Assembly (NCBI GenBank): GCA_022843845.1
Contig: JALHMW010000004.1
Location: forward strand, 62,001 to 126,000
Length of the DNA: 64,000 nucleotides
Reading direction: 5' to 3'
Origin: Archangium sp.
Lineage (GTDB): Bacteria > Myxococcota > Myxococcia > Myxococcales > Myxococcaceae
Both the position numbers and the translations under genes were made by a program. This document shows, piece after piece, positions 56,635-64,000 of this stretch (the stretch's first letter is position 1; each line of letters opens with the position of its first letter). The notes under the pieces were generated by a model. That model did not search any database. It saw only the letters and a list, made by a program, of their open reading frames with translations, and was not told the DNA's origin.

Positions 56635-58446
56635 ATGAACGAAGGCGACGAGACCCTGTCAGCGCGGCTCCAACGAGAAGGAGCGCTCAGCCTCGAAGAG
56701 GTGCTGCGCCTGGTCCCGCCGATCTGCGACACGCTCGTGAAGCTGGGTGACGCGGGCGCACCGTCGACAGCCACGCTCACCTCGATCGTGCTCCCCGTTG
56801 GCGCGAGCCCCCGGGTAACACCAGTTCCCTTCGATGGCTCCGCGCGCGAGCAGGTACGTCAGCTGGCGGCGCTCACGTTCGAGCTGCTCAAGGGGCTTCC
56901 TCCACCACCGTCGCCGTCGAGCAGCGACTTCATCGGTCTTCGCCCAGAGATCGTCAGGCCCGTGCACGCGGCGCTGGTCGGCACGGGCGCGATGGATCTG
57001 TTCTCCTACGCGCGGCAGCTGCGGTCGCTGGGGAGCGGTGGCACCGCGAGCGTCGAAAGACTCGAGGCCCCCGACACGCGCATGTCAGCCAAGCCGCCGG
57101 GCGTGCAGTCGCCGGGACTCGTCGGGCAGACCTTCGGCGCGTACGAGCTCGTGCGTCGCCTCGGTGAAGGCGGCATGGGCGAGGTCTACGTCGGCCGACA
57201 CGCCCGCCTGGGCCGCGAGGTCGCCATCAAGGTGCTGCGCGAAGAGTTCGCCGCGATGCCCGACGTGGTGCAGCGCTTCTTCCAGGAAGCGAAGGTGGTG
57301 AACGACCTCAAGCACCCGAACACCGTCGAGATCCTCGACTTCGTGGAGGAGCCCGGGCGCGTCTACCTGGTGATGGAGCTGCTCGAGGGCCGCACCATCG
57401 CCGAGCTCGATCGTGAGCAGGGGCCGCTGCAGGTCACTCGAATCGCCAAGCTGATGGCCATGGCGTGCGACGCGCTCGAGGCCGCGCACCGGCTCGGCGT
57501 GGTGCACCGCGACATCAAACCCGAGAACCTGTTCGTCATCACCGAGAACGGCCAGGAGTGGCTCAAGGTGCTCGACTTCGGCGTCGCTCGGCGGCTGACG
57601 GGCGGAGCGCAGACGCAGGCCGGGCTCGTGCTGGGCACTCCTTTCTACATGGCGCCGGAGCAGGCGGCAGGCCGTGGCGTCGACGCGCGGGCCGACCTCT
57701 ACGCGCTTGGCGTGACGATCTACGAGCTGCTGTCGCGAACGCCGATGAGCTCGGTGACGACGCCGCAACGCCTGCTCCGCGCTGCCACGGGCGAGCCGAT
57801 TCCGCAGCCGCTGACCGCTCTCGTCGCGTCGATGCTCGCGCTCGATCCATCGCAGCGTCCCGGGAGCGCAAAGCAGGTCGAGTCGGTGCTGCTCGAGATC
57901 GCCGCCCTCCCGCAAGCACCACCGGCGCCGACGACGGGCCAGGCCCTCGCGCAGGCAGGGCTGACGGAGAAGAAGAGAAGCCGCGCGCTCCTCGCCGTCA
58001 TTCCTGCAGGCCTCGTCGCTGCCGGGCTCATCGCGTTGCTGTCTTCGAAGCAGGCGGAGCCGACGCCACCAGCGCCACTCCAGGTCACGCGCCCAGCGCC
58101 GCCCGCCCCACTCGAGTCCGTTCTGGTGAAACAGCTGACGCAGCCCGAGCCGCCACGCCAACCCGATGCGCGCCCGCCGAAGCCAAAGCTGACCCCGCCG
58201 CCACCAGTCGAGCCAAAGCCCCCCGACGATGGGCTCGCCCCGTTCAGGCCACGGATCGCCGAGGTGCGCCGACGCTTCAACGAGCTGCTCCGGCGCTACG
58301 GCGAGGCGCAGCTGACGACGCTCGAGAAGGCGATCGTCGCGCAGGCTCTCGAAGACGCCGCCACGCTCCGAGTCGCCGAACTGGACGCCTCGCTGTCTGA
58401 CGCAGAACATGCCCTCGCCGAGGCTGAACGCCGCCTGGGCCACTGA
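56635..58446 (+). CDS. Ser/Thr protein kinase with N-terminal degenerate kinase lobe
   Basis: The 603-residue kinase has its catalytic domain at ~170-425: LGEGGMGEVYVGRH (P-loop), AIKVL (K199), HRDIKPEN (291-298), DFGVA (314-318), APEQ (340-343). A membrane helix (~451-470) follows, then an exported Pro-rich and helical tail. Residues 1-135 resemble a second, broken kinase C-lobe (REGALSLEEVLRLVPPICDTL, LAALTFELLKGLPP, SYARQLRSLG) without catalytic residues. It probably phosphorylates the divergent FHA activator. Confidence 0.93.
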   Translation: MNEGDETLSARLQREGALSLEEVLRLVPPICDTLVKLGDAGAPSTATLTSIVLPVGASPRVTPVPFDGSAREQVRQLAALTFELLKGLPPPPSPSSSDFIGLRPEIVRPVHAALVGTGAMDLFSYARQLRSLGSGGTASVERLEAPDTRMSAKPPGVQSPGLVGQTFGAYELVRRLGEGGMGEVYVGRHARLGREVAIKVLREEFAAMPDVVQRFFQEAKVVNDLKHPNTVEILDFVEEPGRVYLVMELLEGRTIAELDREQGPLQVTRIAKLMAMACDALEAAHRLGVVHRDIKPENLFVITENGQEWLKVLDFGVARRLTGGAQTQAGLVLGTPFYMAPEQAAGRGVDARADLYALGVTIYELLSRTPMSSVTTPQRLLRAATGEPIPQPLTALVASMLALDPSQRPGSAKQVESVLLEIAALPQAPPAPTTGQALAQAGLTEKKRSRALLAVIPAGLVAAGLIALLSSKQAEPTPPAPLQVTRPAPPAPLESVLVKQLTQPEPPRQPDARPPKPKLTPPPPVEPKPPDDGLAPFRPRIAEVRRRFNELLRRYGEAQLTTLEKAIVAQALEDAATLRVAELDASLSDAEHALAEAERRLGH

Positions 58447-58450
58447 CTCC

Positions 58451-59203
58451 ATGATCCGACTCGCCTGGTTCGCCGTTCTGCTTCCCGCGCTTGGCCTCGC
58501 AGCGCCGCAGCAGCGCGTGCTGGTCGCGTCGTTCCAGTCGCTCGGTGTCGAGCCCGAGGTGATGACCCGCGTGGGCGACGCGTTGCGCGCCGAGTCCACC
58601 GCGGCGACCTGGCGCGCCATCGACGGCGCCGAGACCCAACGCCTGCTGCGCGCCGCGACGATGTGCGGAGAAGACGCCGAGTGCCTCTCGACGCTGGGCC
58701 AACGCGCCGACGCGTACTGGGTGCTGGCGTGGGGCTTCGGGAAGATCGGCTCGAGCTACCTCTTCACCGCTCAGCTCATCGAGACGCCCACCGGGAAGAA
58801 GCTCTCGTCCTTCACCGAGAAGCTCACTGCGCTGCCTGATGATGCGAGACCGCTGGGGCAACGGGCCGTCGCCGCGCTCTTCAAGGACGTCACGCGCCCC
58901 GTCATCCTCGAGCCACCACCACCGCCTCCGAGTGTCACCCTGACGGAGCGACGCTTCGTCGCCCCCACCATCGCCGGCACCGCGGTCGCCGGCGCCGCCA
59001 CCATCACGGCTGCCATCTTCACCGGCCTCGCCGCCTCGCACTTTCCGAAGCTCACCAACGCCTTGTCGATGGACCGGCCGTCACTCGATCGAACGCAGCG
59101 CAGCTACAACCTCGGCGCCGACGTGAGCTTCGCCGTCGCGATCGCCAGCGGCGTCACCGCGCTCGTCCTGTTCATTCTCGGTGCGCCGATGGAGGTCCGA
59201 TGA
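58451..59203 (+). CDS. Exported protein with CsgG/TolB-like N domain and membrane anchors
   Basis: The 250-residue product starts 5 bp after the kinase stop. It has a signal peptide (RLAWFAVLLPALGLAAP) and an alpha/beta domain (RVLVASFQSLGV, LLRAATMCGEDAECLSTLGQ, ADAYWVLAWGFG) similar in pattern to the N domain of the TPR protein at 18433. Two hydrophobic segments follow a Pro-rich linker (IAGTAVAGAATITAAIFTGL and FAVAIASGVTALVLFILG). It is likely part of the kinase's envelope sensing module and is coupled to the next gene. Confidence 0.7.
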   Translation: MIRLAWFAVLLPALGLAAPQQRVLVASFQSLGVEPEVMTRVGDALRAESTAATWRAIDGAETQRLLRAATMCGEDAECLSTLGQRADAYWVLAWGFGKIGSSYLFTAQLIETPTGKKLSSFTEKLTALPDDARPLGQRAVAALFKDVTRPVILEPPPPPPSVTLTERRFVAPTIAGTAVAGAATITAAIFTGLAASHFPKLTNALSMDRPSLDRTQRSYNLGADVSFAVAIASGVTALVLFILGAPMEVR

Positions 59204-60858
59204 GCGCCCGCGCTGCCATGCTGCTCGTGGTCCTCTCCAGCTGCAGCGTGCTGTTCGACCCCACGAAGGTTCCCCTCTCGGGTTGCCCGACGACGGCGGA
59301 GCGGTGTTCCACGCCAGCCAACGCCCGCGCAATCTGCCAGGCCTCCGCGTGCGCCTTCGAGTGCTTCGAGGGCTTTCGAGACGCCGACGGAGTGGCCGAC
59401 ACTGGCTGTGAAGCCTCGTGCGCGGTGCTCGCTGCGCCGGCCAGCCTGAACGTCACGTCGGTCACCGATGGAACGAGTCTGTCGTGGGCGTTCTCGGCCG
59501 TGGCGAACGCGGCGAGCTACCGGCTCTGCACCGGCGTAGCCGCTGGAACACCGACGTGTGTGACGGTCGCGCCGAGCGACTGCACGGATGGGACGTGCCG
59601 CGCGCAGACGTCCGGCCATCCATCGAAGGCGCAGATCTCTGGACAGGTCCAGGCCGTCAACGGCTGCCAGGCTGCATCCTCCGAGACGCGCGCGACGGGC
59701 TTCACGGTGCGCACGACAGACCTGCTCTCGTGGACCAGCGACAGCAACTGCATGCCGATGGCGACGGCGTCGGGTGACGTGCTCTCGATCGAGCAACAAC
59801 CCTTCTGCCTCGGGACGGCGTCGATCGGAGACCAGACCTGGCGCAGCGGGACGTTCGAGGTCGAGCTCCGGCCCGCGGGCAGCCTCGGCGCCAACATCCT
59901 CGCGGGGCTCGTCTTCTCGAGCGGAACCCGCCGCGAGGGCGTGCTCCTCGGCCCTGAGACTGCCGGCATCAACGAGGGTGGCACGGTGCTGCGCGAAGCG
60001 AACAACAGCGTGTTCTGGCGCTGGCAAGCGACCTCGGGCGCCGTGCTGAGCCCAGACGTGTGGAACACCGTTCGTGTCGTGCTCAGAGATCGTCTCTGGT
60101 CGATCAGCGTGGGCCGCTCGCCTGAGACTCTTCGAGAGGTCATTCGATACCACGATGACGGGAACACGCAGGACGGCTGGCGTCTGGGGCTGCACGCGCT
60201 GACCCCCGCGCTGATTGTGTTGTCGGGACGAATGGAGTTCCGGAACCTCACGGTGAGCACCTCAGCCGAACTCCCTGCCACCGGGCCCACGTCTCGAGCG
60301 TGGTCGTTCACCACGTCGGGCACTCTCCCGCCGGTTCGAGCGCGCGGCGGCAGCACGCTTCGCTACGAGCCCTGCCCGGCATTTCCGGCCGCGACGGCGT
60401 GCACGTCCAACACCGGCTGCACGCCGAACGGCGGCACCTGCGCTCGGCTCACCACGGGCCAGAGTTCACTCACGTTCGACCTCCCGACAGGGCTCGATAC
60501 GCAGCGGGCCTGGAATCTGCGGTTCCGCTTCGCAGGCGCGGCAGACGGCGGGTTCTTCAACGGGACGATCGCCAGCGGGGCGTCGGGCACGCTCCTCGAA
60601 CCTGAGAACGCGTGGGACGGAGGCGTGAGGGGCCTGGGTGGCCGATGGGGCCTGACGGTGCGCGCCGACGAGTGGAACCTGGTCGACTTCCGGTTCGAGC
60701 CTCGAGACGGTGGCATGTCGGCCCGCCTCAACGGTGTCGCGGCCAGCATGAGCGGCGCCTTCCCTCCTTTCCTGTGGGACAAACACGTCGGCGCGATTCG
60801 GGTTGGAGGCGGAGGCCCGATTGATCTCTGGTTGAGCGACCTCTCCATCGATCAGTGA
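59200..60858 (+). CDS. Large lipoprotein with concanavalin-like beta domains
   Basis: ATG 59200 overlaps the preceding stop (ATGA). The 552-residue protein has a clear lipobox (MLLVVLSSC), a Cys-rich N module (CPTTAERCSTP, CQASACAFECFEGF), a fibronectin-like segment (APASLNVTSVTDGTSLSWAF), then one or two jelly-roll-like domains (WRSGTFEVELRPAG, VWNTVRVVLRDRLW, WDKHVGAIRVGGGG). It probably binds glycans or other surface ligands. Order in the kinase operon suggests it could be the outer sensor or output. Confidence 0.7.
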   Translation: MSARAAMLLVVLSSCSVLFDPTKVPLSGCPTTAERCSTPANARAICQASACAFECFEGFRDADGVADTGCEASCAVLAAPASLNVTSVTDGTSLSWAFSAVANAASYRLCTGVAAGTPTCVTVAPSDCTDGTCRAQTSGHPSKAQISGQVQAVNGCQAASSETRATGFTVRTTDLLSWTSDSNCMPMATASGDVLSIEQQPFCLGTASIGDQTWRSGTFEVELRPAGSLGANILAGLVFSSGTRREGVLLGPETAGINEGGTVLREANNSVFWRWQATSGAVLSPDVWNTVRVVLRDRLWSISVGRSPETLREVIRYHDDGNTQDGWRLGLHALTPALIVLSGRMEFRNLTVSTSAELPATGPTSRAWSFTTSGTLPPVRARGGSTLRYEPCPAFPAATACTSNTGCTPNGGTCARLTTGQSSLTFDLPTGLDTQRAWNLRFRFAGAADGGFFNGTIASGASGTLLEPENAWDGGVRGLGGRWGLTVRADEWNLVDFRFEPRDGGMSARLNGVAASMSGAFPPFLWDKHVGAIRVGGGGPIDLWLSDLSIDQ

Positions 60859-60997
60859 CCGGCGCGGCCCTTGCTGTTCCTTCCCCCGTGAGCTCCAGCC
60901 CCGTGTCGCCCTGCCCGCACCTGCGGCTGTCTCACCACGCCGGCCGTGACAAACACCCGTGTCGACTTGCTCGGCCGGTCTACACTCCGGGGCTCGA

Positions 60998-63538
60998 ATG
61001 AAGCTCCGGCATCGCCTGTGGCGGTGGTTCAAGCGCCTGCTCGTGCTGGGGCTCGTGGGCGTCGTGGCCCTGCTCGGCGCTGGCCTCGGCACGTACTGGT
61101 ACTTCTCGAGAGAGCTGCCCAGCGTCGAAGAGCTCCGCACCTTTCGCCCGCCGCAGGTCACCAAGGTCACCTGTCGCGGAGGCGCCACCTGCGCCGAGTT
61201 CTTCACCGAGCGGCGCACCTGGGTCGACGTCAAGACGTTGCCCAAACACGTGCGCGACGCGTTCCTCGCCGCCGAAGACGCCGACTTCTACGAGCACCAC
61301 GGCCTCGACTGGATCGGCATCGCCCGCTCCGCCATCAAGAACCTCAAACCCGGCGGCATGAAGTCTGGCGCGTCGACCATCAGCCAGCAGACCTGCCGTC
61401 GCCTGCTGCTCACCACCGAGCGCACGCTCTCCCGCAAGGTCCGCGAGTGGATTCTGACGCCCCGCATGGAGAGCGCGCTGTCGAAGGACGAGATCCTCTC
61501 GCTGTACGTCAACACCATCTATTACGGGCACAGCCGCTACGGCGTCGAAGAGGCGTCGCTCTTCTACTTCGGCAAACACGCGAAGGACCTCTCGGTCGGA
61601 GAGGCCGCCGTCATCGCCGGCACCGTGCAGAGCCCGCATCGCATCAACCCGCTCACCAACATCGTCCGCGCGAAGAAGCGGCAGCGGTACGTGCTGGGGC
61701 AGCTGTGGAAGAAGGGCTTCGTGCCGCAGGCGCTCGCCGAGGCCGAGCTCGAGACGCCGATCGTCCTCGGTCCCCGGCCGCCGCAGCCGGTCGGCCAGTC
61801 GTACGCCGAAGAGGTGCGCAAGCAGCTGGTGCAGGAGTTCGGCGACAAGACGGTGATGGAGGGCGGGCTGGTCGTCGACATCTCGATGGACCCGAAGCTC
61901 CAGGCCGCTGCAGAGGCGTCGCTGCGCCGCGGGCTCGAGGCGGTCGACCAACGGCAGGGCTACCGCGGCCCCATCGGGCAGCTCGATCCATCGCGCTTCG
62001 CGAAGCTGCGCCCGCTCCTGGAGCAGCGACTCGCCGAGGCCGGTAAGCGCCGCCCCGAAGACGTGCTGGTCGCCGATCTCTCGGCGCTGAAGGACCTCAC
62101 CGCGCCGGCCGAGCCTGACGCCGACCCGTTCGCGGAGCCGGAAGACCAGAACCTCGACGAGCCCATCCCCACCGAAGACGAGAAGCTGGCGCGCGCGATC
62201 GGCGTGAAGACGCTCACCGAGACCGTCGAGACCGTCGGCGTCGTGGCGAGCCTAGACGACGAGCGCAACGTGGCCGTCATCGATCTCATCGGTCGCGAGG
62301 CCGAGCTCGCTTTCGACTCGGTGAAGTGGGCCCGCAGGCGTACGGAGTCGAAGCTGGGTGAGACGCCAAAGACGATCGGCGATGTCGTCGCGATCGGCGA
62401 GCTCGTTCGGGTTCGGCTGGGCCGTGCGCTCCCCGCCTCTACTCGCCTCGAGGCCACGCTCGCGCAGCTGCCGAAGGTGCAGGGCGCGCTGCTGGTGATC
62501 GAGCCGACGAAGCGTGAAGTCGTCGCGATGGTCGGCGGCTACGACTTCTCCACCAGCGCCTTCAACCGCGCGACCCAGGCGAAGCGCCAGCCCGGCAGCT
62601 CGTTCAAGCCTTTCCTCTACGCCGCCGCGCTCGAGTCGGGCCGGTACACGCCCATCACCCGCGTGAACGACGCTCCCGTGCAGGTGAGAGATCCGTTCAC
62701 CGGGAAGACGTGGGAGCCGAAGAACTTCGAGAAGGCCGGCTTCGATGGGCCCATCACGCTGCGGCAGGCCCTCACGCGCTCGAAGAACACCGTGTCAGCC
62801 CGGCTCATCGAAGATCTCACCGTCGACGGGCTCATCGCGATGGCGCGCAAGGCGGGCATCAAGGCCGAGCTGCCGCAGAGCCTGACGCTGTGCCTCGGCA
62901 CCGGCGAGGTGACGATGATGGAGATCGCCAACGGCTACGCGACGCTCCACTCGCTGGGGCAGTTCGCCGAGCCGCTCGTCATTCGAAAGGTCTCACGTCG
63001 CAAAGAAGGCGGCACCGAGCAGGTGTTGATGCAGCGCGAGGCCGCGTTCGAGCAGGTGATTCCTCCGGCCATCGCGTTCCTCACCACGTCGCTCATGCGC
63101 AGCGTCGTCGAAGAAGGCACGGCGGTCGCGGTGCTCGAGCTCAAGCGCCCCGCAGCGGGAAAAACCGGCACCGCGCAGGAGTATCGAGACGCGTGGTTCA
63201 GCGGCTACACGCAGCACTACGTCGCCTCGGCGTGGGTGGGCTTCGACGATCACTCGCCCATCGGCTCGCTCGAGACCGGTGGCCGCGCGGCGTTGCCCAT
63301 CTGGCTCGACTTCATGAAGACGGCGCACGCGGGGCTGCCATCGGTGGACTTCGCGGTGCCCGAAGGCGTCGTGCAGGTGAAGATCGATCCGGTGAGCGGA
63401 AAGCTGGCGGGCTCCAGTGTGCCGGGGCGACAGGAGTGGTTCCTCTCGGGCACCGAGCCCACCGAGGCCGCGCCACCGCCGGGCACCGTGGACCCGAACG
63501 ACTTCATGTTGCTCGACAGTCAGAAGGGCACGCGGTGA
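60998..63538 (+). CDS. Bifunctional class A penicillin-binding protein (PBP1A-like)
   Basis: The 846-residue protein has a cytoplasmic basic N terminus and one membrane helix (LLVLGLVGVVALLGAGLGTY). The GT51 glycosyltransferase domain shows EDADFYEHHGLDWIGIARS, GASTISQQ and SPHRINP. The transpeptidase domain has SxxK in QPGSSFKPF, SxN in RSKNTVS and KTGTAQE. It polymerises and cross-links peptidoglycan in the periplasm. An acidic insert (~370-410, PDADPFAEPEDQNLDEP) lies between the domains. It is coupled by GTGA to the next gene. Confidence 0.94.
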   Translation: MKLRHRLWRWFKRLLVLGLVGVVALLGAGLGTYWYFSRELPSVEELRTFRPPQVTKVTCRGGATCAEFFTERRTWVDVKTLPKHVRDAFLAAEDADFYEHHGLDWIGIARSAIKNLKPGGMKSGASTISQQTCRRLLLTTERTLSRKVREWILTPRMESALSKDEILSLYVNTIYYGHSRYGVEEASLFYFGKHAKDLSVGEAAVIAGTVQSPHRINPLTNIVRAKKRQRYVLGQLWKKGFVPQALAEAELETPIVLGPRPPQPVGQSYAEEVRKQLVQEFGDKTVMEGGLVVDISMDPKLQAAAEASLRRGLEAVDQRQGYRGPIGQLDPSRFAKLRPLLEQRLAEAGKRRPEDVLVADLSALKDLTAPAEPDADPFAEPEDQNLDEPIPTEDEKLARAIGVKTLTETVETVGVVASLDDERNVAVIDLIGREAELAFDSVKWARRRTESKLGETPKTIGDVVAIGELVRVRLGRALPASTRLEATLAQLPKVQGALLVIEPTKREVVAMVGGYDFSTSAFNRATQAKRQPGSSFKPFLYAAALESGRYTPITRVNDAPVQVRDPFTGKTWEPKNFEKAGFDGPITLRQALTRSKNTVSARLIEDLTVDGLIAMARKAGIKAELPQSLTLCLGTGEVTMMEIANGYATLHSLGQFAEPLVIRKVSRRKEGGTEQVLMQREAAFEQVIPPAIAFLTTSLMRSVVEEGTAVAVLELKRPAAGKTGTAQEYRDAWFSGYTQHYVASAWVGFDDHSPIGSLETGGRAALPIWLDFMKTAHAGLPSVDFAVPEGVVQVKIDPVSGKLAGSSVPGRQEWFLSGTEPTEAAPPPGTVDPNDFMLLDSQKGTR

Positions 63539-64000
63539 TCGGCGCGCTTCTTTCGAGCCTGCTGCTGGGCGCGTCGGCTGCGCCTGCCGGGTCCACCCTG
63601 GAGCGCCTCGCTGATGACGTTGCCATGCGGGTGATCGCCGCGGGCCTGACGGGACCGATCGGCGTCGCCATCGAGGCGAAGGACCCTGCGTTCACGCGCG
63701 CGCTCGGCACCGTGGTGTGCGGCCGACTGACGCGTGCGACGCTGTCGTGTGAGGTGATCGAGGCGACGCCCGAGGCCGCCGTCGCGATCGCCAGGCAGCG
63801 GGAGCTGTCGACCCTCGTGCGCCTGAACGTCTCCACCGAGGGCACGACGGTGACGGCTCGTGGTGATGCGCTCGAGACGTGGAAGAACTTCTGGTCGGGT
63901 GAACGACCGACGCGCGGGCCACGCGCGACGGCGCTCGGCCTCACCTTCGAGCTCGACGCAGAGATCGCCGCGCTCGCCGGAGTGCCGTTGACGCCGACAC
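63535..64000 (+). CDS. Exported hypothetical protein (cut by window edge)
   Basis: GTG 63535 overlaps the PBP stop TGA. The first residues (IGALLSSLLLGASAAP) form a signal peptide. A predicted alpha/beta domain follows (RLADDVAMRVIAAGLTGPIGVAIEA, TRATLSCEVIEATPEAA). The frame is open to the last base, so the C terminus is missing. It may belong to an envelope complex with the PBP; no family is recognised. Confidence 0.7.
   Translation, partial: MIGALLSSLLLGASAAPAGSTLERLADDVAMRVIAAGLTGPIGVAIEAKDPAFTRALGTVVCGRLTRATLSCEVIEATPEAAVAIARQRELSTLVRLNVSTEGTTVTARGDALETWKNFWSGERPTRGPRATALGLTFELDAEIAALAGVPLTPT

Noticed and set aside
60945..60997. TACACT as a -10 box for the PBP gene
   Set aside because: No -35-like hexamer lies at a workable distance.

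Overview
The window is a GC-rich, densely packed chromosomal stretch that reads as a myxobacterium (Myxococcota, probably suborder Cystobacterineae). The evidence is: two proteins with MYXO-CTERM-like C-terminal tags (Gly-Cys motif, hydrophobic stretch, Arg cluster); several Cys-rich lipoproteins with Asp-Ala-Gly linkers; an FHA-fused sigma-54 activator beside a Ser/Thr kinase; and many genes joined by ATGA or GTGA start/stop overlaps. I saw no rRNA, tRNA, insertion sequence, phage gene or CRISPR array.

Layout. 1-1352: a LysR regulator cut by the window edge, divergent from an exported metallo-beta-lactamase-fold protein. 1416-3963: rpsB-tsf, followed by an unknown gene of atypical codon use. 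4178-5906: a 2OG-Fe(II) oxygenase with a TonB-like tail, a 59-residue basic protein and a lone receiver domain. 6007-9870: a two-subunit biotin-dependent acyl-CoA carboxylase and a small lipoprotein. 9960-14358: LysR regulator, small membrane protein, pntAB transhydrogenase. 14365-18365: ilvE, a PilZ protein, sdaA, a secreted protein and a DUF4286-like protein. 18433-24202: a TPR protein, an FAD-linked dehydrogenase, a Cys-rich lipoprotein, serA and an unknown gene.

24302-34873 is a cell-surface block: an OmpA-like protein with calcium-binding thrombospondin type 3 (TSP3) repeats, a 2466-residue DUF11-like/TSP3 surface protein with a MYXO-CTERM tail, and a coupled membrane-anchored TPR protein. 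34904-37891 holds a BNR-repeat lipoprotein and a cytoplasmic metallo-hydrolase, then prfC to 39521. 39597-46623 looks like an envelope-glycan locus (LtaS-like transferase, PIG-L deacetylase, GT-C and GT2 glycosyltransferases). A decaying 117-bp tandem repeat array occupies its only long gene-free stretch.

46655-51441 is a coupled pair: a protein with a possible zinc ribbon and a very large membrane-spanning STAND-like NTPase with a long exported sensor half. I consider this the best candidate for an undescribed system. 51529-55251 has a TPR lipoprotein with a strong terminator, two secreted/lipoproteins, and a NADAR-family gene coupled to a cupin-like stub. 55255-60858 is a signalling block (FHA-sigma-54 activator divergent from a kinase with a degenerate extra kinase lobe and two downstream exported proteins). 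60998 to the end is a class A penicillin-binding protein coupled to an exported protein cut by the window edge.
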